Below the pieces are notes generated by a model. The model ran no database searches. It saw only the letters and a program-made list of their open reading frames with translations, and was not told the DNA's origin. Below are positions 9,158-19,183 of a DNA stretch of 64,000 bases, piece by piece (within the stretch, counting starts at the first letter, position 1; each line of letters starts with the position of its first letter). The DNA is from Pseudomonas fulva (GTDB taxonomy: Bacteria > Pseudomonadota > Gammaproteobacteria > Pseudomonadales > Pseudomonadaceae). Where the stretch lies: contig NZ_CP082928.1 of the NCBI RefSeq assembly GCF_023517795.1, forward strand, positions 3,844,001-3,908,000, in the 5' to 3' direction. The position numbers and the translations under genes were made by a program.

Positions 9158-10444
9158 CTAAAGGATCACCCGCAGGCACTGGCCGGCGTGGTAGAGGGAG
9201 AAGCCCGCCTCGTAGTAGCAGCTGCGCAGCCCGGCGCTGCGCAGCGTTTTCATCCGCGACAGGGGAATGGGCAGCACGCTGCTGTCGCTTTTGAGCAGGT
9301 AGTCGGCCAGGGCGCGGCCGACCACGGTGCCGGTGGTGTTGCCGCGGCCGTTGTAGCCGGTCACCGCGACCACCCCGGGCGCCGGCTCGAACAGCTTCAT
9401 CAGGTGGTCCGGGGTGAAGTCGATGCAGCCGGTCCAGTGCATTTCCCAGTCGACCCTGCCGAGGTGCGGGAAGTAGTGCCCCTGGATGCGATCGGCCCAG
9501 CTGCGCACGAACCAGTCCGGCTTGTTGTTCGACTTGCCCATGCTGCCCAGCAGCAGGCGGCCCTGATCGTCACGGCGGATGCTGCTCAGTACCGTGCGGG
9601 TGTCCCAAGAGCCTTGGCCGTGGGGCAGCACGGCGTCAGCCGCCGCGCCGCTCAGCGGCCCCGAGGCGACCTGGTAGTAATAGCCGCGAAAGAAGCTGCG
9701 CTGCACCTCGGTCCAGTCGCCCTCGGTGTAGGCGCCGGTGGAAATCACCACCTTCTCGGCCATGACCGAGCCCTGGGCGGTGCGCACCCGCCAGCCATCG
9801 GCCTGCCTGTGCAGTTCGCTCACCGGCGATTGCTGGTGCAGCACGCCGCCCAGGCGCAGCACGGCCGTGGCGAGGCCCTTGGTATAGCCCATGGGGTTGA
9901 GGGTGCCGGCGCGGCGATCGAGCAATGCGCCGGTGATCTTGTCGGTGCCGCAATACGCCACGCAGGTGGCGCCGGTCAGCAGCTCGACATCCGCGCCACG
10001 GCGGCGCCACTGTGACTCTCGGGCCTTGAGGTCTTCCAGGCCGGCGGCGTTGTGGGCCATGTGCAGGGTGCCCTGGTGGCGCGCCTGGCAGTCGATCCGG
10101 TAGCGCGCGATGACGTCGAACACCTCTGCCGGCGCCTCGCCCAGTACCCTGTTGAGGCGGCCGCCGACCTGTTCGCCCAGCGTGGCTTCGACATCGTCAG
10201 GCTTGATCCAGGTGCCGGCATTGACGAGGCCCACGTTGCGCCCGGAACCGCCATGGCCGACCTCGAAGGCTTCCAGTACGCACACGCGCTGGCCCGCCTC
10301 GAGTAGCTGCAGCGCCGCCGACAGCCCGGTGATGCCGCCGCCGATCACGCACACATCGACCTTTACCTCGCCAACCAGGGCAGCGGCGCTGATCGGCGCC
10401 GGCGTCGCCACTTCCCAGAGACATTTTTGCTGGAAGCCACTCAT
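9158..10444 (-). CDS. amaA: L-pipecolate oxidase AmaA (FAD-dependent)
   Basis: 428 residues of the DAO/glycine-oxidase fold. The Rossmann motif GGGITG is at residues 35-40, followed by GHGGSGRNVGLVNAGTW; the C-terminus has GYNGRGNTTGTVVG, the second flavin-contact motif. It matches P. putida AmaA in order and detail as I recall it. AmaA oxidises L-pipecolate to piperideine-6-carboxylate. The start at 10444 has GGAGAGGAA upstream; a longer open frame to 10525 would run into the REPIN repeat and is rejected. AmaB, the next enzyme, lies 141 bp upstream on the same strand. The two act in D-lysine and pipecolate breakdown. Confidence 0.87.
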   Translation of the reverse strand: MSGFQQKCLWEVATPAPISAAALVGEVKVDVCVIGGGITGLSAALQLLEAGQRVCVLEAFEVGHGGSGRNVGLVNAGTWIKPDDVEATLGEQVGGRLNRVLGEAPAEVFDVIARYRIDCQARHQGTLHMAHNAAGLEDLKARESQWRRRGADVELLTGATCVAYCGTDKITGALLDRRAGTLNPMGYTKGLATAVLRLGGVLHQQSPVSELHRQADGWRVRTAQGSVMAEKVVISTGAYTEGDWTEVQRSFFRGYYYQVASGPLSGAAADAVLPHGQGSWDTRTVLSSIRRDDQGRLLLGSMGKSNNKPDWFVRSWADRIQGHYFPHLGRVDWEMHWTGCIDFTPDHLMKLFEPAPGVVAVTGYNGRGNTTGTVVGRALADYLLKSDSSVLPIPLSRMKTLRSAGLRSCYYEAGFSLYHAGQCLRVIL

Positions 10445-10509
10445 CACGCGTTCCTCTCCAGATACCGCTGGCGGTTGGGTCACCGGCTTGCAGCAGGGCT
10501 CACGCACTG

Positions 10510-10573
10510 TGTGGGAGCGCGCCATGCGCGCGAAATCGCGGGCATGGACTAGGCGTCCCCGCGTGCTCCCACA
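10510..10573. repeat. REPIN-like palindrome, copy 2
   Basis: A 64-bp element bounded by TGTGGGAGC and its inverse GCTCCCACA, with inner GCGCCATGCGCGC and GCGGGCATGGACTAGGCG. It lies between amaB and amaA on the shared strand. A close copy in opposite orientation is at 35515-35582 and a degenerate one at 8830-8895. It could attenuate transcription from amaB into amaA. Confidence 0.8.
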
Positions 10574-10585
10574 GGTTGCTCAAAG

Positions 10586-12079
<1,494 letters not shown>

Positions 12080-12110
12080 GGCGATCTCCTGAGCTGAAGT
12101 TGAAATCCGT

Positions 12111-12130
12111 GATTAGGATCAGTATTAATC
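12111..12130. promoter_or_regulatory. Dyad in amaB/lysR divergent promoter region
   Basis: GATTAGGATCAGTATTAATC is an imperfect dyad (GATTA-N10-TAATC) in the 136-bp gap between amaB and the divergent LysR gene. It lies 32-51 bp upstream of the amaB start. LysR proteins often bind dyads of this size that contain T-N11-A. The assignment is inference from position and symmetry only. Confidence 0.35.
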
Positions 12131-12215
12131 CCGAACCTGCCCTCAACAAACGACCTTTAGGCACCATGTCATTCCGCCATGGAATCAAGTTGCCCGGCCT
12201 TAACCCGAGACACCC

Positions 12216-13145
12216 ATGTCCAAACGCCTGCTGCCGACCATGACCGCCCTGCAATGTTTCGAGGCCGCGGCCAGGCACCTGAGCTTCACCCGCGCCGCCC
12301 AGGAACTGCACCTGACGCAGAGTGCGGTGAGCAAGCAGGTGGCCCAGCTCGAGGCCATGCTCCAGCACCCGCTGTTCCATCGCGTGCGTCGGCGGTTGCA
12401 GCTGGCGCCGGCAGGCGAGCTGTACCTGGCCGAGGTGAACAGGATCCTCACCCAGGTGGACATCTCCAGCCGCTACATCCTCTCCTACGGCGGCGAGACC
12501 GAGGTGCTCAAGGTGGCCACCCAGCCGACCTTCGGGGCGCGCTGGCTGGTGCCGAACCTCAAGGGTTTCTCCAAGCGCCACCCCAGTATCCACCTGGACA
12601 TCACGAACGCGCTCGAGCCCTTCGACCTGGTGCAGGCCAAGGCCGACGTGGCGTTCTTCTACGGCACCGGCTCCTGGCCGGGCGCCACCTGCATCGAGCT
12701 GTTCGGCGAAGAGGTGATTCCGGTGTGCGCGCCGGACCTGCTGCCCGAGGAGCCGCTGCTCGATGCCGGCGACCTCACCAGCCTGGTGCTGCTGCAGTGC
12801 ACCTCGCGCCCCGGCGCCTGGCACGAGTGGTTCGAGGAGCAGGGCATCAGCACCGAGAACAGCTACCACGGGCCGCGTTTCGATACCTTCTACCTGTGCA
12901 TCCGCGCCGCCGAGTCCGGCTGCGGCGTGGCCCTGGTGCCGCGTTTTCTGGTCCTGGAGGAGCTGCAGGAAGGCAAGCTGGTGATCCCCTGGCAGCACTA
13001 CAAGCCCAGCCAGGGCGCCCACTTCATCGCCTTCGCCGAGCAATCCGCCGAGGTGCCGAAGGTCAGGGCGCTGATCGACTGGATTCTGGAAAAGGCCCGG
13101 GCCGGTACGGGCGGCGTTCAGCCAGTTCCTGAATTCAAGGAATGA
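12216..13145 (+). CDS. LysR-family regulator of the ama/hglS locus
   Basis: 309 residues. The N-terminal HTH shows AAQELHLTQSAVSKQVAQLE and is followed by an effector-binding domain with FGARWLVPNL. It lies between divergent amaB and downstream hglS, the same place as the LysR gene in the P. putida amaA-amaB-lysR-hglS cluster, so it is the likely activator of these genes with 2-aminoadipate or a related compound as effector; the effector is inference. The ATG at 12216 has only a weak ribosome site. It resembles the LysR protein divergent from ydiJ in several block motifs, which may reflect a shared ligand class. Confidence 0.88.
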   Translation: MSKRLLPTMTALQCFEAAARHLSFTRAAQELHLTQSAVSKQVAQLEAMLQHPLFHRVRRRLQLAPAGELYLAEVNRILTQVDISSRYILSYGGETEVLKVATQPTFGARWLVPNLKGFSKRHPSIHLDITNALEPFDLVQAKADVAFFYGTGSWPGATCIELFGEEVIPVCAPDLLPEEPLLDAGDLTSLVLLQCTSRPGAWHEWFEEQGISTENSYHGPRFDTFYLCIRAAESGCGVALVPRFLVLEELQEGKLVIPWQHYKPSQGAHFIAFAEQSAEVPKVRALIDWILEKARAGTGGVQPVPEFKE

Positions 13146-13283
13146 TGGCAGCACTTTATTTCGCTTGTGGAACGGCCCTGCAACTCGCTTTGATAGGCGT
13201 ATGCTGCTCCGCCACCCGACAGCGGAGGGCTGCGCCCGGAGGCGTGAGGGGCACCCTAAAAGCGACAGGAGGCTTTCGCCATC

Positions 13284-14681
13284 ATGAGCACCCGAGGATT
13301 TGTCGATCCGTCTGCCATTCGCGCGCAGTTTTCCAGCGCCATGTCCGCGATGTACCGCGCCGAAGTGCCGCTGTATGGCGACCTGCTCGACCTGGTGGCG
13401 CAGACCAACGCCGGGGTGCTGGCAGGCTGCGCGTCGCTCAGGCAGCAGCTCGAGTGGACCGGCGAGATCGAGCGCCTGTCCATGGAGCGCCACGGCGCGA
13501 TCCGCGTCGGCACGGCCGAGGAGCTGTCGACCATTCGCCGCCTGTTCGCGGTCATGGGCATGCAGCCGGTCGGCTACTACGACCTTGGCTCGGCCGGGGT
13601 GCCGGTGCATTCCACCGCCTTTCGCGCGGTGCACGAGGCCGAGCTGCAGGTCAGCCCGTTTCGGGTGTTCACCTCGCTGCTGCGCCTGGAACTGATCGAG
13701 GACGAAGAACTGCGCGCCCTGGCCGCGGCGATTCTTGCCAAGCGCGACATCTTCACCCCGCGGGCACGGGCATTGATCGCGCAGCGCGAGGCCGAGGGCG
13801 GCCTGAATGCCGCGGACGCCGAGGCGTTCGTCAGCGAAGCCCTGGAAACCTTCCGTTGGCACACCGAAGCCACGGTGACTGCCGCCGAGTACGACCTATT
13901 GCATGGCCAGCACCGCCTGATCGCCGACGTGGTGGCCTTCAAGGGCCCGCATATCAACCACCTGACGCCGCGTACGCTGGATATCGACGCGGTCCAGGTG
14001 GCCATGCCCGGGCGCGGCATCACGCCCAAGGCGGTGGTGGAGGGGCCGCCCCGGCGCCAGTGCCCGATCCTGCTGCGCCAGACCAGCTTCAAGGCGCTAC
14101 AGGAGCCGGTGGCGTTCGTCGGTCAGAGCGGCGCGACCGGCAGCCATACCGCGCGGTTCGGCGAGATCGAACAGCGCGGTGCGGCGCTGACCGCCGCCGG
14201 TCGCGCGCTGTACGACAGGCTGCTCAACCAGGCTCGCGAGGATCTGGGCGAATCACCCAGCGAGGCCAATGCCCAGCGCTATGCCGACTTGCTGGAACAA
14301 CGCTTCGAGGCCTTCCCGGACAGCTATCCGGCGATGCGCCGTGAAGGATTGGCGTATTTCCGTTACTTCGTCACCGACGCGGGCAAGGCCGCACGCCATG
14401 ACGAGGCGCGGCCACGCAGCCTGGAGGCGCTGATCGAGACCGCCCAGGTGCATTTCCAGCCGCTGGTGTACGAGGACTTTCTGCCGGTAAGCGCCGCGGG
14501 GATCTTCCAGTCCAACCTCGGTGACGACGCCCAGGTCAGCTACGCCGCCACCGCCAACCAGCAGGCTTTTCAGGCCGCCCTCGGCGCCACGGTGCACGAC
14601 GAGCTGGCGCTGTACGCCGAGACCCAGCGCCGCTCCCTGGCCGAGTGTGCGCGTGAGCTGGGGCTGGAGGCGCTGGTCTGA
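13284..14681 (+). CDS. hglS: 2-oxoadipate dioxygenase/decarboxylase HglS (YdcJ, DUF1338)
   Basis: 465 residues of the DUF1338/YdcJ family. P. putida HglS is an Fe(II) enzyme that converts 2-oxoadipate to D-2-hydroxyglutarate with loss of CO2. Its metal ligands are, as I recall, His70, His226 and Glu294 with Arg74 holding substrate. Counting this sequence gives His70 in SMERHGAIR, Arg74 in the same block, His226 in GPHINHLTPR and Glu294 in ARFGEIEQRG, all matching. AGGAGG lies before the ATG. It follows the LysR gene by 138 bp and supplies the substrate of YdiJ, encoded 4.5 kb away. Confidence 0.92.
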   Translation: MSTRGFVDPSAIRAQFSSAMSAMYRAEVPLYGDLLDLVAQTNAGVLAGCASLRQQLEWTGEIERLSMERHGAIRVGTAEELSTIRRLFAVMGMQPVGYYDLGSAGVPVHSTAFRAVHEAELQVSPFRVFTSLLRLELIEDEELRALAAAILAKRDIFTPRARALIAQREAEGGLNAADAEAFVSEALETFRWHTEATVTAAEYDLLHGQHRLIADVVAFKGPHINHLTPRTLDIDAVQVAMPGRGITPKAVVEGPPRRQCPILLRQTSFKALQEPVAFVGQSGATGSHTARFGEIEQRGAALTAAGRALYDRLLNQAREDLGESPSEANAQRYADLLEQRFEAFPDSYPAMRREGLAYFRYFVTDAGKAARHDEARPRSLEALIETAQVHFQPLVYEDFLPVSAAGIFQSNLGDDAQVSYAATANQQAFQAALGATVHDELALYAETQRRSLAECARELGLEALV

Positions 14682-14699
14682 TTCGCAGCGGGCATCGCG

Positions 14700-15101
14700 T
14701 TAACGACCCTGGCCAGGCCCCTTGCGCGGATCCTGGTCAGCGGTTGCCAGCCCCAGCTCGCTATCCACGCTGACGGACTGCTCGCTGACCACCGCCAGCA
14801 CGGTGGTGGTCAGGGTGTAATACATCTCGCGGCTGGTCACCTGGCGGCCATCGGCATAGGTCACGCTGAAGCTGATGCCGCCCTCGCCAGGCACCTTGAA
14901 GGCCACCGTCTGCCCCGGCCGGATCGAGCCCAGGTCGCGGCTTTGGTCACGCCACTGGGCCACCACCTGCACCGCCGCGGCCGACTCGTTGCGCACCTGG
15001 GCGGTCGGCACCGCCCAGTACAGCACGCCAGCGAACAGCGCACTCAACGCCGCCAGAATCACTGCCAGGGCGATCGCCAGCTGTTTGAGTCTGTGCTTCA
15101 T
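14700..15101 (-). CDS. Hypothetical single-pass membrane protein
   Basis: 133 residues starting at MKHRLKQ. A strongly hydrophobic stretch at about residues 8-32 makes an uncleaved signal anchor, and the remaining ~100 polar residues should lie in the periplasm. I recognise no family. A longer reading frame starts at 15161 but its extra 20 residues (rich in Pro, Glu and Asn) look like untranslated leader and would place charged sequence before the anchor. The gene converges tightly on hglS (18-bp gap) and is not evidently part of its pathway. Confidence 0.65.
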   Translation of the reverse strand: MKHRLKQLAIALAVILAALSALFAGVLYWAVPTAQVRNESAAAVQVVAQWRDQSRDLGSIRPGQTVAFKVPGEGGISFSVTYADGRQVTSREMYYTLTTTVLAVVSEQSVSVDSELGLATADQDPRKGPGQGR

Positions 15102-15248
15102 GGTGTTTTCCCGGTGCCCGTTGGTGTCTTCTGCTGGTAGCGCTGGCCACCCGTACGGCATTGTAGGTCTGCCGGGCGTTGCCTGATGTGAAGCGCCTGG
15201 CTAATCGGTGCGCCCGGCGCATTTCAATCAGGAGCAATCAGGAATCTC

Positions 15249-15728
15249 ATGGATATCCGCACCACACGAAAGGATGACTGGACACTGCTGAAACGGATCC
15301 GCCTCGCTGCACTTCGGGACACGCCGACCGCCTTTGGCGTGAGTTACCAGGCGGCAGCGGCCGACAGCGACGCGCAGTGGCAGGTTCGGGCGGCGGGCGA
15401 GAGGACGCAATTTTGGTTGGCGCTCGACGACGGCAGGCCGGTTGGCCTGGTGGGCGCCGGGTTTCGGGATGCCAGCCGCTATGAGCTGATCGCCATGTGG
15501 GTCGAGCCGGCGGCGCGGGGCAAAGGCGTGGCGGACGAATTGGTGGGAGCGGTGAAGGCGCGTGCGGTGGCGCTGGGCCTGGAGGCGCTGTTTCTCGAAG
15601 TCGCTCCCGGGAACACCCGCGCCGTGCAGTTCTACCAGCGGCACGGTTTCGTGTTTCTGGACGAATGGGAGCCCATCGACAGCCACCCGCATATTCTGGC
15701 GCAGAGCATGCGCTGGAGCTGCAAATAG
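15249..15728 (+). CDS. GNAT-family N-acetyltransferase
   Basis: 159 residues, the usual size for a single GNAT domain. It starts MDIRTTRKDDWTLLKRIR. The acetyl-CoA pyrophosphate loop is seen as VEPAARGKGVADELVGA (about residues 84-100), and the C-terminal strand FYQRHGFVF is typical. Such proteins acetylate amines of small molecules or protein N-termini; the acceptor is not predictable. It stands alone on the plus strand and converges with pit, with a hairpin between them. Confidence 0.88.
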   Translation: MDIRTTRKDDWTLLKRIRLAALRDTPTAFGVSYQAAAADSDAQWQVRAAGERTQFWLALDDGRPVGLVGAGFRDASRYELIAMWVEPAARGKGVADELVGAVKARAVALGLEALFLEVAPGNTRAVQFYQRHGFVFLDEWEPIDSHPHILAQSMRWSCK

Positions 15729-15742
15729 CGGTTGGAGAAGAG

Positions 15743-15769
15743 ACGAGGCACCTGGGGCAGGTGCCTCGT
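15743..15769. terminator. Hairpin terminator between GNAT gene and pit
   Basis: ACGAGGCACCTG and its exact inverse CAGGTGCCTCGT pair around a 3-nt loop. The stem sits between two convergent genes and could stop both transcripts. Neither side has a long T run, so termination strength is uncertain. Confidence 0.6.
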
Positions 15770-15776
15770 GGTTCGA

Positions 15777-17249
15777 TCAGCCGAAGATCAGCGTCGAGAC
15801 ATAGAACAGGCCGGCGGCCAGGGCCATGGAGGTGGGCAGGGTGAGCACCCAGGCCAGCAGGATATTGCTGATGGTGCTGCCCTGCAGGCCGCTGCGGTTG
15901 GCGACCATGGTGCCGGCCACGCCCGAGGACAACACGTGGGTGGTCGACACCGGCAGGCTGTAGACGTTGGCCAGGCCGATGGCGCAGGCCGCGGTGATCT
16001 GCGCGCTCATGCCCTGGGCGTAGGTCATGCCCTGCTTGCCGATCTTCTCGCCGACGGTCTTCACCACGCGTTTCCAGCCGACCATGGTGCCGATGCCCAG
16101 GGCCAGGGCCACGGCAAGGATCACCCAGAAGGGCGCGTACTCGGTGGTGGCGGTGAGGTCCTTGCGCAGCTTGTCGAGGTCGGCCTTGTCGCGGGCCGAC
16201 AGCTCGGGCAGCTTGCCGACCTTCTTGGCCGAATCGTCGAGGCACAACAGGTAGCGACGGATATCGATACGCGCTTCTTCGCTGAGGGTGCGGTAGTCGG
16301 TCACGCCGTCGAGGGTGCGCAACAGGGCGCTGATGGTGGGTTCGGTGAGCTTGGGGTCGCAACGGAACTGCCTGGGCAGCTCGGTGTTGGCGGGTTTACC
16401 CAGGGCCAGGAACTCGTTCAGGGTCGGCGCGTTGCGCTGGTAGAACTCGCCCAGGTGAATGGCCGCATCACGGGTGCGTTCGATCTGGTAGGTGGTGGTA
16501 TTGAGGTCGAGCACGAACTTGGCCGGCACGATGCCGATCAGCACCAGCATGATCAGGCCGATGCCTTTCTGGCCGTCGTTGGAGCCGTGCACGAAGCTCA
16601 CCGCCATGGCCGAGACGATCAGCACCAGGCGGTTCCAGAACGGTGGTTTGTTCTTGCCCTTGGTTTCCTTGCGCAGCACCGGCGTGCTGTGCACCTTGGG
16701 GGTCGGCATCCAGTATTTGAGCGCCAGGAACAGCAGGGCGGCGACCACGAAACCGGCGATTGGCGAGAAGATCAATGACAGGCCGATGTCCATCGCCTTC
16801 TGCCAGTTCACGCCATCGCCCAGGGGGATGTCGGTGAGCAGCGCGTTGGCCAGGCCGACACCGAGGATCGAGCCGATCAGGGTGTGCGAGCTGGAGGCCG
16901 GAATGCCGAAGTACCAGGTGCCCAGGTTCCAGGTGATCGCCGCCGCCAGCAGCGAGAACACCATGATCAGGCCGCGGCTGGTGTTGACGTTGATCAACAG
17001 CTCCACCGGCAGCAGGTGGACGATGGCATAGGCCACGCCGACGCCGCCAAGCAGCACGCCGAGGAAGTTGAAGATGCCGGACATGACCACCGCCAGGTTT
17101 GGCGGCATGGCCTTGGTGTAGATGACCGTGGCCACGGCGTTGGCCGTGTCATGGAAACCGTTGATGAATTCGAAGGTGAGGACGAAGAGCAGGGCGAGTG
17201 CGAGGCTCAGCGCCAACCAGGCATCAAGCCCGCTGAATAGTTCGAACAT
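15777..17249 (-). CDS. pit: Inorganic phosphate transporter, Pit family
   Basis: 490 residues with about ten hydrophobic segments. The N-terminal family repeat FEFINGFHDTANAVATVIYT and the matching C-terminal repeat (GLANVYSLPVSTTHVLSSG) are the paired motifs of Pit/PiT transporters, which move metal-phosphate complexes into the cell with protons. A hydrophilic loop of about 130 residues (from EFYQRNAPTLNEF) separates the halves, as in proteobacterial PitA. No DUF47/PhoU-like accessory gene lies next to it, although many pit genes have one. The leader upstream contains a long hairpin at 17288-17327. Confidence 0.9.
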   Translation of the reverse strand: MFELFSGLDAWLALSLALALLFVLTFEFINGFHDTANAVATVIYTKAMPPNLAVVMSGIFNFLGVLLGGVGVAYAIVHLLPVELLINVNTSRGLIMVFSLLAAAITWNLGTWYFGIPASSSHTLIGSILGVGLANALLTDIPLGDGVNWQKAMDIGLSLIFSPIAGFVVAALLFLALKYWMPTPKVHSTPVLRKETKGKNKPPFWNRLVLIVSAMAVSFVHGSNDGQKGIGLIMLVLIGIVPAKFVLDLNTTTYQIERTRDAAIHLGEFYQRNAPTLNEFLALGKPANTELPRQFRCDPKLTEPTISALLRTLDGVTDYRTLSEEARIDIRRYLLCLDDSAKKVGKLPELSARDKADLDKLRKDLTATTEYAPFWVILAVALALGIGTMVGWKRVVKTVGEKIGKQGMTYAQGMSAQITAACAIGLANVYSLPVSTTHVLSSGVAGTMVANRSGLQGSTISNILLAWVLTLPTSMALAAGLFYVSTLIFG

Positions 17250-18024
17250 GGAGGGTTACGTCTGGCTCGTGAGAGAGGTGGGTTGTTCCAGGCAACGCGT
17301 GGTTTTGTTGATCGATGCGTTGCCTGGCAGCCGCCGGCCCTGATGAGGGACCGGACAGCCTGCGTTGCGCTCGGCAGTCGTTGGGTGAGCGCTGAAGCGA
17401 TTTGCCATGCCTGCGATGCTCTCTACCCGTGGAATGCCAAGGCACGCCGCCAGGCAATGCCCGGCAGCGTGTAGTTGGTTTGCGGGCGGCGTCTGCGAGG
17501 GCTGGAACGTGCCAGGGGCGGGCTGAATCTGCCCGTGACCAACGGTTTTTCCACTGCAGCCCAGGCTCGAATCATGCCACCTGAAATATCTGGACGCGAT
17601 TTACCTCGAAAATCGTTCCGGACACAACTAGTGGCGCATAAAGAATCCATATTTTTTGATCTGTGCCGGGGTGCGTCAAGCGGCCCCTCAGGCCTTGAAT
17701 AGCAGATTGGGTAAAGCGTCGCATCGCTGAGTGCGATGTCACAGTGCGGCCGCGATACTTTGGGATAATAGGTGTAGAACGCGCGCTGGCGACGCAGCGG
17801 GGTGTGTTCATCGAGAGCAACCTGCGACGCAGCATCGTCATGTTGTCTGGGGGAGCGAGTCTTCTCGCCGGCCTGCCGATGGACCACAAACCGTTTGTCG
17901 GGCGGCGCAGTCTGCAGGGTAAACCGCTGGAATCCTTGGCCTGAAACAGGCGCTAAACAAGCCACCTGCGGGGGCTCACGGGGATCTGTATCCTTGTGGT
18001 TTTGTCCACTTAGGGAGCGTGCAG
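17250..18024. other. 775-bp stretch with no convincing gene
   Basis: Between divergent pit and the CDF transporter lies an unusually long gap. Open frames exist (for example 66 codons ending at 17944 on the plus strand and 180 codons at 17423-17965 on the minus strand) but none shows a ribosome site, a family motif or natural-looking composition. The part from about 17580 to 17760 is more AT-rich and may hold the promoters. The section just before the CDF gene contains several small GC-rich stems. Confidence 0.6.
17288..17327 (-). promoter_or_regulatory. Long hairpin in the pit leader
   Basis: CCAGGCAACGC at 17288-17298 pairs perfectly with GCGTTGCCTGG at 17317-17327 around an 18-nt loop. 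It lies 39-78 nt upstream of the pit start, within the probable 5' leader. No T run follows on the minus strand, so it is unlikely to be a simple terminator. A role in mRNA stability or translational control is possible. Confidence 0.4.
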
Positions 18025-18954
18025 ATGGCGAACACGGAACAGGGCATCCTGCGTGGCTCGATTGCCATGGCCCTGCTGGTGGCGGTCTTCGGGGTGGTCA
18101 TCGGCCTGGCGTCCGGGTCGTTCTCCATCGTCTTCGACGGCGTCTACTCCCTGGCCGATGCCAGCATGAGCGGCCTGGCCCTGATGGTGTCCACGCTGAT
18201 TCGCCGGCACACCTCGGAGAGCGAAGCCAGCCGCCGGCTGGCTGAGCGGTTCAACATGGGTTTCTGGCACCTGGAACCCATGGTGCTGGCGCTCAACGGC
18301 ACCTTGCTGTGCGGCGTGGCGGCCTATGCGCTGATCAACGCCGTCGGCAACCTGCTGTCCGGCGGCACGCCGCTGGAGTTCGGCCTGGCGTCGCTGTATG
18401 CCGGCATCGCCACGCTGATCTGCTTTGCGTTCGCCTGTTACGAGTTTCGCGCCAACCGGCGCATCCGCTCGGATTTTCTCGCCCTGGATGCCAAGGCCTG
18501 GGTGATGTCCGGGTGCATTTCCCTGGCCCTGCTGGTCGCCTTCGTCATCGGTCATCTGACCGAACAGACCCGCTACGCCTGGCTCGGTCCCTACATCGAT
18601 CCGGCGGTGCTGGCGGTGATCTGCCTGGTGATTCTGCCGCTGCCGCTGGCCACCATCCGCCAGGCGCTGGCGGATATCCTGCTGGTCACCCCGCCAGCGC
18701 TCAAGCAGCACGTGGACAGCGTGGCCCAGGCCATCGTCGAGCGGTACGGCTTCATCAGCTACCAGGCCTACGTCGCCCGGGTCGGCCGCGCCCGGCAGAT
18801 CGAGCTGTACTTCATCGTGCCGGCGGACTGGCCGGCGCAAACCCTCGACGAATGGGACGCCCTGCGCGACGTCATCGGCCAGGCCCTTGGCGAAGAGGGC
18901 CCCAACCGCTGGCTGACCATCGCCTTCACCACGGATCCGCAGTGGTCGCGGTGA
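18025..18954 (+). CDS. Cation diffusion facilitator (CDF) family transporter
   Basis: 309 residues with about six hydrophobic segments in the first 210 and a cytoplasmic C-terminal domain after. The SIVFDGVYSLADASMSG stretch in the second segment carries the DxxxS/D metal-site pattern of CDF proteins, which export divalent metals such as Zn, Fe or Mn in exchange for protons. The classical paired histidines are not obvious, so the metal is open. The ATG at 18025 has AGGGAG 7 nt upstream; a GTG two codons earlier is less well placed. It stands alone, 230 bp before hsdM. Confidence 0.8.
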   Translation: MANTEQGILRGSIAMALLVAVFGVVIGLASGSFSIVFDGVYSLADASMSGLALMVSTLIRRHTSESEASRRLAERFNMGFWHLEPMVLALNGTLLCGVAAYALINAVGNLLSGGTPLEFGLASLYAGIATLICFAFACYEFRANRRIRSDFLALDAKAWVMSGCISLALLVAFVIGHLTEQTRYAWLGPYIDPAVLAVICLVILPLPLATIRQALADILLVTPPALKQHVDSVAQAIVERYGFISYQAYVARVGRARQIELYFIVPADWPAQTLDEWDALRDVIGQALGEEGPNRWLTIAFTTDPQWSR

Positions 18955-19183
18955 GGGCTTGCCGTCGAGTACGCCAGTAATTATGAATTAGGCAAGCGCC
19001 TGCCCGCGCGCTCGGGTTTCTGTCAGTACGCTTTCATTGGGCGCCGCTGTGCGTTTACCCATTGCTGAGTTACCTAAAAACTGGCTCGTCGTCTGCCTAG
19101 CGGTTAAGGTTCGCCATCTTCAGAAATACCCGGCCCGGAGGCGTGTGCAACGCTCTCTGGCATCTGCTCAAGGAATACCTCGC

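Noticed and set aside
10445..10525. Longer N-terminus for AmaA starting at 10525
   Set aside because: It would begin within the REPIN-like repeat and lacks a ribosome site; the ATG at 10444 has AGGAA and matches the family start.
17423..17965. Minus-strand open frame of 180 codons in the pit/CDF gap
   Set aside because: Odd composition (many Arg, Ser, Pro), no ribosome site, no recognisable domain. The 66-codon plus-strand frame ending at 17944 was set aside for the same reasons.
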